Assembly (NCBI GenBank): GCA_040752275.1
Contig: JBFMFH010000050.1
Coordinates: forward strand, 1-13,622
From: JBFMFH01 sp040752275
GTDB lineage: Bacteria > Acidobacteriota > Vicinamibacteria > Vicinamibacterales > JAKQTR01
Direction: 5' to 3'
DNA length: 13,622 nucleotides
Shown here: one piece after another, positions 1-5,925 of the stretch
Layout: each line of letters opens with the position of its first letter
Numbering within the stretch: the stretch's first letter is position 1
Made by a program: the position numbers and the translations under genes
The notes under the pieces: model-generated
Told to the model about the DNA's origin: nothing
The model's input: only the letters and a program-made list of their open reading frames with translations
Database searches by the model: none

Positions 1-94
1 CGGACGGAAACGCTTCGCCATAACCGCTATGCTAGGGCCCGATCGATCCCGACTCAACACCTTTCGCAACGGCCGATCGTCGTGGCTGGGCGCT

Positions 95-113
95 GGGGAT
101 AGAATCTATCTCC
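95..113. promoter_or_regulatory. Palindromic promoter or operator candidate upstream of glgC
   Basis: The 13-mer GATAGAATCTATC (98-110) is a perfect odd-centred inverted repeat, extended by one mismatch to 95-113. It contains TAGAAT (100-105), which resembles a sigma-70 -10 box about 120 nt before glgC. No convincing -35 box is visible 16-18 nt upstream, so a promoter, an operator or chance are all possible. A further potential RNA hairpin, ACACTCC with GGGGTGT (117-137, one G-U pair), lies where the transcript would begin. Confidence 0.25.
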
Positions 114-179
114 GACACACTCCTAGAACGGGGGTGTTCGGCAGGATCACAGACGAGCGCCTGACAGGACGCCGGCGAC

Positions 180-199
180 GCCGGGAGGCTTGTCCCGGC
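180..199 (+). promoter_or_regulatory. Leader hairpin upstream of glgC
   Basis: GCCGGGA and TCCCGGC form a perfect 7-bp stem around a 6-nt loop in the putative leader, 27 nt before the chosen glgC ATG. The only GGGAGG purine run near the gene (183-188) is inside this stem and too far from the ATG to act as its ribosome binding site. A role in regulation is inference. Confidence 0.25.
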
Positions 200-225
200 C
201 CCGCTCATCGCCTACGCTGGTGCCC

Positions 226-1494
226 ATGGACGACGTGCTGGCCATCATCCTCGGAGGCGGCCGGGGGAATCGCCTGTTTCCGCTCACGCAGATGCGTTCG
301 AAGCCGGCCGTGCCCATTGGCGGCAAGTACCGGCTGATCGACATCCCGATCAGCAACTGCCTGCACGCCGGATTGCGCCGCATCTTCATCCTCACCCAGT
401 TCAACTCCGCCTCGCTGAACCGGCACGTGTCGCAGACCTACCGCATGGACACGTTCTCGCGGGGCTTCGTCGACATCCTGGCCGCCGAGCAGACCCCCGA
501 CAACCCGAACTGGTTTCAGGGTACGGCCGATGCGGTCCGCCAGGCTGCCCGCCACTTCACCGGCTACAGGGCCGACTACTACCTCATTCTCGCCGGCGAT
601 CATCTCTACCGCATGGACATCGGCGCGCTGATCGATGCGCACGTGGACCGGGGCGCCGACATCACTATCGCCGCCCAGCCGGTCACCCCTCGCGAGGCAG
701 CCGAGATGGGGATCTTTCTGTTCGACCGGAGCGGCCGGATCGCCCACTTCGAGGAGAAGCCGAATGCCGGACGGCTGGCGGAGATCGGCCGGAGCATTCC
801 CGCGGGCTCGACCTATCCCGAGCACTCGGCCGACAAGCCGTTCGTCGCGTCGATGGGAATTTATGTGTTCTCACGGGAGGTGCTGCTCGACATTCTCGGG
901 GAACACCAGAGCATCGACTTCGGCAGGGAGATCATCCCGGCCTCCCTCCGGTCGCACAAGGTGAACGCGTATCTCTACAGCGGCTACTGGGCCGACGTCG
1001 GGACGATCCAGTCGTTCTACGAGTCGAACATCCTGCTGACGCAGGACCGGCCGCCGTTCCGCTTCTACGACCCGCGCCAGCCCATCTTCACGCGGCCGCG
1101 TTTCCTTGCGGCGTCGCGCCTGATCGACGCCAAGGTCGATCACGCGATGATTGCCGAGGGCACCTACATCAACCGCTGCACCATCGAGCACTCCATCGTC
1201 GGGATTCGGACGCGGATCGACGAACGGGCGCGCGTGACCCGCTCCGTGCTCCTGGGCGCAGACTACTATGAGGAGGATGCCGAGGATGCCGGCCGATCGG
1301 ACATCCTGCTCGGCGTCGGCCAGGATTCGGTGCTCGACCGTGTGATCCTCGACAAGAACGCCAGGATCGGCCGTGGCGTCCGCCTCGTCAATGACCGCGG
1401 CGTCGACCACGAGGATGGCCCGTTCTACGCCATCCGGAACGGCATCATCGTGATACCCAAGGGGGCCATCGTCCCGGACGGCGCGATCGTGTAG
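226..1494 (+). CDS. glgC: Glucose-1-phosphate adenylyltransferase (ADP-glucose pyrophosphorylase)
   Basis: This cytoplasmic enzyme makes ADP-glucose from ATP and glucose-1-phosphate, the committed step of bacterial glycogen synthesis. The 422-residue product has the nucleotide-binding loop GGGRGNRLFPLT (10-21), the KPAVPIGGKYRLIDIPISNC block (26-45), FQGTADAVRQ (97-106), AGDHLYRMD (123-131), FEEKP (175-179) and GYWADVGT (253-260). A C-terminal left-handed beta-helix of hexapeptide character follows from about residue 300. The KYRLIDIPISNC, DHLYRMD and NARIGRGVRLVN blocks are closer to the cyanobacterial and plant type than to the E. coli type. Length fits the family. ATG 226 was chosen because the family begins a few residues before the GGG loop; in-frame GTG 220 and TTG 190 are possible, and no start has a good Shine-Dalgarno. 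The gene is monocistronic as seen and converges with sixA. Confidence 0.95.
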   Translation: MDDVLAIILGGGRGNRLFPLTQMRSKPAVPIGGKYRLIDIPISNCLHAGLRRIFILTQFNSASLNRHVSQTYRMDTFSRGFVDILAAEQTPDNPNWFQGTADAVRQAARHFTGYRADYYLILAGDHLYRMDIGALIDAHVDRGADITIAAQPVTPREAAEMGIFLFDRSGRIAHFEEKPNAGRLAEIGRSIPAGSTYPEHSADKPFVASMGIYVFSREVLLDILGEHQSIDFGREIIPASLRSHKVNAYLYSGYWADVGTIQSFYESNILLTQDRPPFRFYDPRQPIFTRPRFLAASRLIDAKVDHAMIAEGTYINRCTIEHSIVGIRTRIDERARVTRSVLLGADYYEEDAEDAGRSDILLGVGQDSVLDRVILDKNARIGRGVRLVNDRGVDHEDGPFYAIRNGIIVIPKGAIVPDGAIV

Positions 1495-1507
1495 GCGGCT
1501 TGCCGCC
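1494..1507 (+). terminator. Possible hairpin terminator after glgC
   Basis: GGCGG-CTTG-CCGCC forms a perfect 5-bp GC stem with a tetraloop, starting on the last base of the glgC stop codon. No T-tract follows, so this is at best a weak or factor-assisted terminator. The rest of the 139-nt convergent gap to sixA (1508-1633) holds only minor inverted repeats and no recognisable gene. Confidence 0.3.
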
Positions 1508-1633
1508 GCACGAGACAAGCGCACGACCTCGTCGTCCCCGATTTGAAGCGGCCGGTGGTCAGCCGCCTTGAAGGCTGCCGGCTGCTGAGGGGCAGGCGCC
1601 GGCTTCGGTGACCAGGTCGTCGAGCGGGACCAA

Positions 1634-2146
1634 TCAGGCCCCGAGAGCGCGGAGGGCGCGGGGCGGCAGGAGCCAGACCAGCCAGCCCGCGCCCGCCCCA
1701 ACGGTGCCGTCGAAGTCGATACGGCACACGGCGCCCTTCTTGAAGGGAATCGGATGGGTGGCACCGAGCAGCCGGCCGGCGATCCTCCCAATCGAGGGCT
1801 CGTGGCCCACGAGCGCGACGGCCGTCGCTCCCGCATGGAACACGGCGCGCAGATCGTTCATCACATCCTCGATTCGGCCTCCAGGGCGCAGGCCGGCGCA
1901 GTCGGCCAGGTCGGGGGCCGGCTTCAGCCCGCTGGCCAGCAGGTCGGCGGTCTGCCTCGTGCGCAGGTACGGACTCGTCAGGACGTGGTCGATTGACGCG
2001 TCCATCTCGCGGAGCCCGCGGACCTCCCGCGTCCAGCGCTCGATGCCCGCGCTCGTGAGCGGGCGATCGGCGTCCCGGTCGACGTCGGGGCCGGCCCGTT
2101 CGGCAATCGCGTGTCTGATCAGGTAGACGGTGTGCAGACGCCCCAT
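1634..2146 (-). CDS. sixA: SixA-type histidine phosphatase (phosphoglycerate-mutase-like fold)
   Basis: The 170-residue protein is a small histidine phosphatase of the SixA branch, which removes phosphate from phosphohistidine or small phosphorylated substrates in the cytoplasm. Visible are the phospho-acceptor motif LIRHA (9-13, His12), the second arginine in SPYLRTRQTA (58-67, Arg62) and the second catalytic histidine in VGHEPS (112-117, His114). Size is close to E. coli SixA. ATG 2146 is used because the RHG motif should start within about ten residues of the N-terminus; the frame stays open further upstream but would overlap the preceding gene. It starts 10 nt after the CHAD gene's stop, so the two are probably co-transcribed. 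The true substrate is unknown: an HPt-type phosphohistidine is the family precedent, and a polyphosphate-linked role is inferred from the neighbours. Confidence 0.85.
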   Translation of the reverse strand: MGRLHTVYLIRHAIAERAGPDVDRDADRPLTSAGIERWTREVRGLREMDASIDHVLTSPYLRTRQTADLLASGLKPAPDLADCAGLRPGGRIEDVMNDLRAVFHAGATAVALVGHEPSIGRIAGRLLGATHPIPFKKGAVCRIDFDGTVGAGAGWLVWLLPPRALRALGA

Positions 2147-2156
2147 GGCCGTGCGA

Positions 2157-3116
2157 TCACCCGGCCCTTCGTTCAACGACGCCGTCGCCCGCCGAGCTGG
2201 AGGGAGCCGGCGACATGCGGACCGCCAGCACACCGAGCTGGACGCGGACCCGTCGGGCCATCGCCAGCACCGGTCCAAGCCGGTGGCCCTCGGCCAGGAA
2301 CGCGCAGTGGACCTGCCTCATCTCCTCGTCGAGTCCCAGGGCCACGGCCTCGAGGGCGTCGTGCCCGGCCGGATCGGCGCCCTCGCAGTCACGGATCCTC
2401 GCAGCCAGCACATGGAGGTCGTGAAGGTGTCCGAGGCGATCCTGCAGGCTCTTGAGGTGGCGCAAGGTCGCGACGAGCCTGAACCGGCCGATCTGCTCCC
2501 CGAGTTCGAGGGTGTACCTGAATTTCTTGAGAGCGATGCGCGCGCGGTGCAGTGGCTCTATGGCGAACAGCGTGCCGCACTCGCCGACGGCGCGTTGCAG
2601 GGCGCGCCCACGCGCGCCAATCCGCTCCGCGATCCGGGCGGCGCACCGCCGAGCTGCCGCAGGCGTCGTCCGCTCGGCCGCCAGCACGTGGACCCGACCA
2701 GCCAGCCGCTCGATGTCGACGTCCCGCAGCCGGGTCAGATGGCCGGCCGCGTCCTGGCGCTCCCGGACGAACCGTTCGCGCACGGCGGCGAGGGCGCCGG
2801 CATGCTGAGGCCAGCGCGTCGCCACCTCCGCCAGCGACTCGAGCGCGACGTCCAGTTCACGGACCGGGCCCAAGGCCCGCGTCAGGGCCCTGAGTTCGCG
2901 ACGCACCTTCCGGGCGCGGGGATCGTTCGGCGACGACGCCAGCACCGGCAGCAGCTCGCGCAGGCGGCGGCCGGCGACCCGCGTCTGGTGCACGCCGGAC
3001 ACGCGGCCTTCGAGCGCCAGCGCGAACTGGCGCTCCAGCGCCTTCAGGCGCCGCCGGGCCACGGTTCGGGGTCCGATCAGGGCTCGCATGGCCTGTCTGA
3101 GTGCGTCGACTCGCAA
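2157..3116 (-). CDS. CHAD domain-containing protein
   Basis: CHAD domains are conserved-histidine, alpha-helical domains that bind inorganic polyphosphate and, in some bacteria, localise to polyphosphate granules. The 319-residue product has the two diagnostic half-repeats. The N-terminal one is VHQTRVAGRRLRELL (42-56), with His43, Arg46 and Arg50-51. The C-terminal one is LHRARIALKKFRYTLEL (189-205), with His190, Lys197-198 and Arg200, followed by LQDRLGHLHDLHVL (224-237). The protein is rich in Arg and Lys, as expected for binding a polyanion, and has no signal peptide. No CYTH (triphosphate tunnel) domain is fused. The start is uncertain: TTG 3116 gives the full helix, while ATG 3089 would drop nine residues; neither has a clear ribosome binding site. 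It is first in an operon with sixA and divergent from ppx, which supports a polyphosphate role. Confidence 0.88.
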   Translation of the reverse strand: MRVDALRQAMRALIGPRTVARRRLKALERQFALALEGRVSGVHQTRVAGRRLRELLPVLASSPNDPRARKVRRELRALTRALGPVRELDVALESLAEVATRWPQHAGALAAVRERFVRERQDAAGHLTRLRDVDIERLAGRVHVLAAERTTPAAARRCAARIAERIGARGRALQRAVGECGTLFAIEPLHRARIALKKFRYTLELGEQIGRFRLVATLRHLKSLQDRLGHLHDLHVLAARIRDCEGADPAGHDALEAVALGLDEEMRQVHCAFLAEGHRLGPVLAMARRVRVQLGVLAVRMSPAPSSSAGDGVVERRAG

Positions 3117-3168
3117 GTCCGACCACGACGTCGCCCAACTTGCGCATCGAAGGTCTGAGGAGCTTCAC

Positions 3169-3177
3169 GTATCATAC
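3169..3177. promoter_or_regulatory. Symmetric -10 element between CHAD and ppx, candidate bidirectional promoter
   Basis: GTATCATAC is an odd-centred palindrome that reads TATCAT on the plus strand (3170-3175) and TATGAT on the minus strand (3176-3171). Each is a four- or five-base match to the sigma-70 -10 box, and this is the most AT-rich spot in the 109-nt divergent region. Transcription would start about 44 nt before ppx and about 48 nt before the CHAD TTG. No good -35 box is visible on either side (best plus candidate TCGAAG, 3147-3152). Confidence 0.4.
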
Positions 3178-3209
3178 ACTGTCGCCGGTTGGGCCTTGTG
3201 GCCACGGCC

Positions 3210-3225
3210 GACGGTCTGAACCGTC
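3210..3225 (+). promoter_or_regulatory. Hairpin abutting the ppx start codon
   Basis: GACGGT-CTGA-ACCGTC is a perfect 6-bp stem with a tetraloop whose last base is immediately before the ATG of ppx. It occupies the positions where a Shine-Dalgarno sequence would normally be, and none is visible. Just upstream, repeated GGCC blocks (3192-3209) can add structure. Control of ppx translation by this structure is inference. Confidence 0.35.
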
Positions 3226-4812
3226 ATGCTGCTCGCCGCCATCGACATCGGCACCAACTCGATCCACATGATCATCGTCCGTATTGCTGCGGACGGCTCC
3301 TTCGAGGTCGTGGGCCGCGAGAAGGACATGGTGCGCCTCGGCGCCGGCGGCCTCGAAGGCCGGGCGCTTACCGCCGGCGCGATGCAAGCCGCCCTCCAGA
3401 CCCTGTCGCGCTTCAAGCGGCTGGCAGAGTCGCGAGGCGTCGACGACATCGTCGCTGCCGCCACGAGCGCCGTGCGTGAAGCCCGCAACGGCGGCGACCT
3501 CCTGAGATCCATTCAGGACGAGACCGGTGTGCGCGCCCAGGTGATCACCGGGACCGCCGAGGCCAGGCTCATCCACCGGGCCGCGGTTCACGGGATCGAC
3601 CTCGGAAACGCGCCGGCCATCGTTGTGGACATCGGCGGGGGCAGCACGGAAGTCACGCTGGGCAGCGCGACGGGAGCGCAGCAGGCGCGGAGCTTCCGGC
3701 TGGGCGTGATCCGTCTGACCGAACGCTTCATCAAGGACGATCCTCCCTCGGCCGGCGACCACCGCCGTCTGCTCCGCCACATCCGCGGCGAGCTTGGTGA
3801 CTATCTGAAGGGCCTCGCCAAGAGCGGATACGGACGGGTCATCGGCACGTCCGGCACCATTTTGAGCCTGGGTTCACTGGCCCTCGGCGCCTCGCCGCCG
3901 GGCACCGGGATGGGGCTGCACCACCGTCGCGTCGGGGCCAAGGCGCTCAAGCGCCTCCGGGCGGAACTCGCCGGCCTGCCTCTCGAAAGGCGGCTGCAAC
4001 TGCCAGGGCTCGATCCCCGCCGGGCCGATCTCATCGTGGCCGGCTCGTTGCTGCTCGGCGTCATCCTCGACCAGCTGGGTGCGACCGAATTGACGCTCTG
4101 CGAGATGTCTCTTCGGGAAGCGCTCGTCCTGGATTTCATCCGCCGGAATCGCCTGCACATCGAGCGGGTCGATCGGTTCCCTGACATCCGCCGCCGCAGC
4201 GTCGTCGAACTGGCGCAGCGGTGCTTTGTGCTGACGGACCATACACAGCAGGTCGCGCGACTCGCCCTCGAGCTCTTCGACCAGACACGCGGCGAGCACG
4301 GCCTCGATGAGCGGGCGCGCGAGTGGCTCGAGATGGCCTCGCTGCTGCACGACACCGGCGAGCACATCAGCTACGAGAAGCACCATCGCCACTCCTACTA
4401 TCTGATCAAGAACGGCGACTTGCGCGGATTCGAGCCCGAGGAAGTCGAGGTCATCGCACTGGTGGCGCGCTACCACCGGCGGGCGAAGCCCAAGAAGGAC
4501 CACCCGGGCTTCGGCCCCCTGCCCCGCTCCCTCCGCCGGGCGGTCAGATGGCTCTCCGCCATGTTGCGGGTTGCCGAAGCGCTCGATCGGAGCCGGGGCC
4601 AGCTGGTCCGGGACATCCAGGTGGACCGCGACGCGGCCGGGTGGGTCGTGAGGCTGGACTCCCGGGCGGACGTGGAGCTGGAGATCTGGGGTAGCCAGCG
4701 CAACGCCACGGCCCTCTCCGAGCTGCTCGGTGCACCGCTGCGCTTCGAGCGGCTGCGGCGCTCCGCGCGTGTGCCGCCCGTGCAGAGTCCGACCCAGGAG
4801 GGGATACAATGA
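3226..4812 (+). CDS. ppx: Exopolyphosphatase / guanosine pentaphosphate phosphohydrolase (Ppx/GppA)
   Basis: Ppx/GppA enzymes hydrolyse terminal phosphates of polyphosphate, and some also hydrolyse pppGpp. The 528-residue cytoplasmic protein has the ASKHA ATPase-like signatures in order: DIGTNSIHM (7-15), ITGTAEARLI (107-116, with the conserved Glu112), DIGGGSTEV (135-143) and GTSGTI (207-212). From about 325 comes the C-terminal HD-like helical domain with His339, LLHDTGEH (373-380), HHRHSYYLI (386-394) and ARYHRR (414-419). Length matches the long E. coli Ppx type rather than the short type. The first acidic residue of the usual EEA(R) pair is Ala111, while the second is kept. ATG 3226 fits the family N-terminus. 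It heads an operon with yacG and the M28 gene; its TGA lies 4 nt before yacG. Ppx and GppA activities cannot be told apart from sequence. Confidence 0.93.
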   Translation: MLLAAIDIGTNSIHMIIVRIAADGSFEVVGREKDMVRLGAGGLEGRALTAGAMQAALQTLSRFKRLAESRGVDDIVAAATSAVREARNGGDLLRSIQDETGVRAQVITGTAEARLIHRAAVHGIDLGNAPAIVVDIGGGSTEVTLGSATGAQQARSFRLGVIRLTERFIKDDPPSAGDHRRLLRHIRGELGDYLKGLAKSGYGRVIGTSGTILSLGSLALGASPPGTGMGLHHRRVGAKALKRLRAELAGLPLERRLQLPGLDPRRADLIVAGSLLLGVILDQLGATELTLCEMSLREALVLDFIRRNRLHIERVDRFPDIRRRSVVELAQRCFVLTDHTQQVARLALELFDQTRGEHGLDERAREWLEMASLLHDTGEHISYEKHHRHSYYLIKNGDLRGFEPEEVEVIALVARYHRRAKPKKDHPGFGPLPRSLRRAVRWLSAMLRVAEALDRSRGQLVRDIQVDRDAAGWVVRLDSRADVELEIWGSQRNATALSELLGAPLRFERLRRSARVPPVQSPTQEGIQ

Positions 4813-4816
4813 GGAC

Positions 4817-5005
4817 GTGCGTCAGGACGAGCGCCTCTGCGCCTACTGCCGCGTGCGTCCCGCCGAGGACCGGTGGTTCCCGTTCTGCAGCCACCGCTGC
4901 CGCCTGATGGATCTGGTGGCCTGGATTGACGGCAAGTACCGTATCGCCGGTGAACCCGTTTCCGCGGAAGCCGATGTGCCTGTTGCCTCGGAGGCTGAGA
5001 AGTGA
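4817..5005 (+). CDS. yacG: DNA gyrase inhibitor YacG family zinc-binding protein
   Basis: YacG proteins are tiny zinc-finger proteins; E. coli YacG binds GyrB and inhibits gyrase. This 62-residue product carries four cysteines, Cys8, Cys11, Cys24 and Cys28 (C-x2-C-x12-C-x3-C), and the family core FPFCSHRCRLMDL (21-33) followed by DGKYRI (38-43). The x12 loop is shorter than in E. coli. GTG 4817 is the only plausible in-frame start near the first cysteine pair. AGGAGGGG (4796-4803) lies 13 nt upstream, rather far, and TACAAT (4805-4810) sits 6 nt before the GTG, resembling a -10 box. It lies 4 nt after ppx, and its last codons overlap the next gene by GTGA. Its pairing with ppx differs from the coaE neighbourhood familiar in proteobacteria. 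Confidence 0.88.
   Translation: MRQDERLCAYCRVRPAEDRWFPFCSHRCRLMDLVAWIDGKYRIAGEPVSAEADVPVASEAEK
4990..4994 (+). promoter_or_regulatory. Ribosome binding site GGAGG fixing the GTG start of the M28 gene
   Basis: GGAGG lies 7 nt before GTG 5002, inside the last codons of yacG. This spacing decides in favour of the GTG that overlaps the yacG stop codon and indicates translational coupling. Confidence 0.75.
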
Positions 5006-5907
5006 ACCCGACGCGTGCCCTCTGGATGTGCCTGTTCCTCGTGGCGGCGGTGTTCTGCGCGCCCGGTAACGCCGCCGATCCGGTCACTTTCGACGGCGGC
5101 AGGGCCTTCGAGCACGTCCGGGCGCTCGTCGGCTTCGGCCCGCGCCCTCCGGGATCGTCCGCCCTCGAGCAGTCGCGGCAGTATATCCGGACGCAGCTTG
5201 GCGCCATGGGTGTGAAGGTGGCGGATCAGCGTTTCGAGGCCAGTACTCCTCTCGGCGCCGTCCCGATGGTGAACCTGCGCGCCACCATTCCGGGCGTCCG
5301 GCCGGATCGCCTGGTCATCGGCGGCCACTATGACACCAAGCTGTTCCGGCAGTTTCGCTTCGTGGGCGCGAACGACGGCGGTTCCAGCACGGCGTTCCTC
5401 ATCGAACTCGCGCGGGTACTCAAGGCACGCAAGAACCCGCTGACCATCGAACTCGTGTTCTTCGACGGGGAAGAGGCGTTCATCGACTGGGTCGGAACCG
5501 ATCACACCTACGGCAGCCGGCACTACGTGAAGGAAGCGACGCGCACGGGCGAGTTGTCATCGATCAAGGCGATGATCCTGGTCGACATGATCGGCGATCG
5601 CGACCTCAACGTTCTCCGCGAGCCGCGGTCGACGACCTGGCTTACCGATCTCATCTGGGAGTCGGCGAAGGCCCTCCACCTCGGGGCCTATTTCCTCGAT
5701 GAGCGCCTCGATGTGGAAGACGATCACGTCGCCTTCCTGCACGCCGGGGTGCCGGCAGTCGACATCATCGATCTGGACTATGCGCCGTGGCACACCCCGG
5801 AGGACACGCTGGACAAGGTGAGCGCGCGCAGCATGGAAATTGTCGGCGCCGTGCTGCTCGATGCCCTGCCGAAGATCGAGGCGCGGCTCATCGGCGTGAA
5901 GCGATAG
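5002..5907 (+). CDS. Secreted M28 family glutaminyl-peptide cyclotransferase-like enzyme
   Basis: The 301-residue protein belongs to peptidase family M28 and most resembles animal-type glutaminyl cyclases, which form N-terminal pyroglutamate using one zinc. It has a Sec signal peptide (hydrophobic 7-20, likely cleavage after Ala24). Key blocks are GGHYDTK (107-113), FVGANDGGSS (120-129, zinc ligand Asp125), FFDGEEAF (153-160, Glu157 and zinc ligand Glu158) and TYGSRHY (169-175). Then come LVDMIGD (193-199, Asp195), VEDDHVAFLHAGVP (238-251, Asp241) and PWHTPEDT (262-269, zinc ligand His264). The FFDGEEAF, YGSRH, EDDH and WHT pattern is the cyclase signature within M28; a plain aminopeptidase remains possible. 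It acts outside the cytoplasm, presumably in the periplasm. It is last in the ppx operon, and the functional link to ppx is unclear. Confidence 0.85.
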   Translation: MNPTRALWMCLFLVAAVFCAPGNAADPVTFDGGRAFEHVRALVGFGPRPPGSSALEQSRQYIRTQLGAMGVKVADQRFEASTPLGAVPMVNLRATIPGVRPDRLVIGGHYDTKLFRQFRFVGANDGGSSTAFLIELARVLKARKNPLTIELVFFDGEEAFIDWVGTDHTYGSRHYVKEATRTGELSSIKAMILVDMIGDRDLNVLREPRSTTWLTDLIWESAKALHLGAYFLDERLDVEDDHVAFLHAGVPAVDIIDLDYAPWHTPEDTLDKVSARSMEIVGAVLLDALPKIEARLIGVKR

Positions 5908-5925
5908 GGACGCTCCCGGTCCCTA
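5905..5925. terminator. Bidirectional hairpin terminator built from two stop codons
   Basis: TAGGGAC (5905-5911) and GTCCCTA (5919-5925) form a perfect 7-bp stem around GCTCCCG. The outer three base pairs are the TAG stop codon of the M28 gene on the plus strand and the TAG stop codon of the FHA phosphatase on the minus strand. The convergent gap is only 15 nt. No T-tract is present, so termination efficiency is uncertain. Confidence 0.5.

Noticed and set aside
2130..3158. A 342-codon plus-strand open frame opposite the CHAD gene
   Set aside because: The minus strand has both CHAD half-repeats; this frame has no family features.
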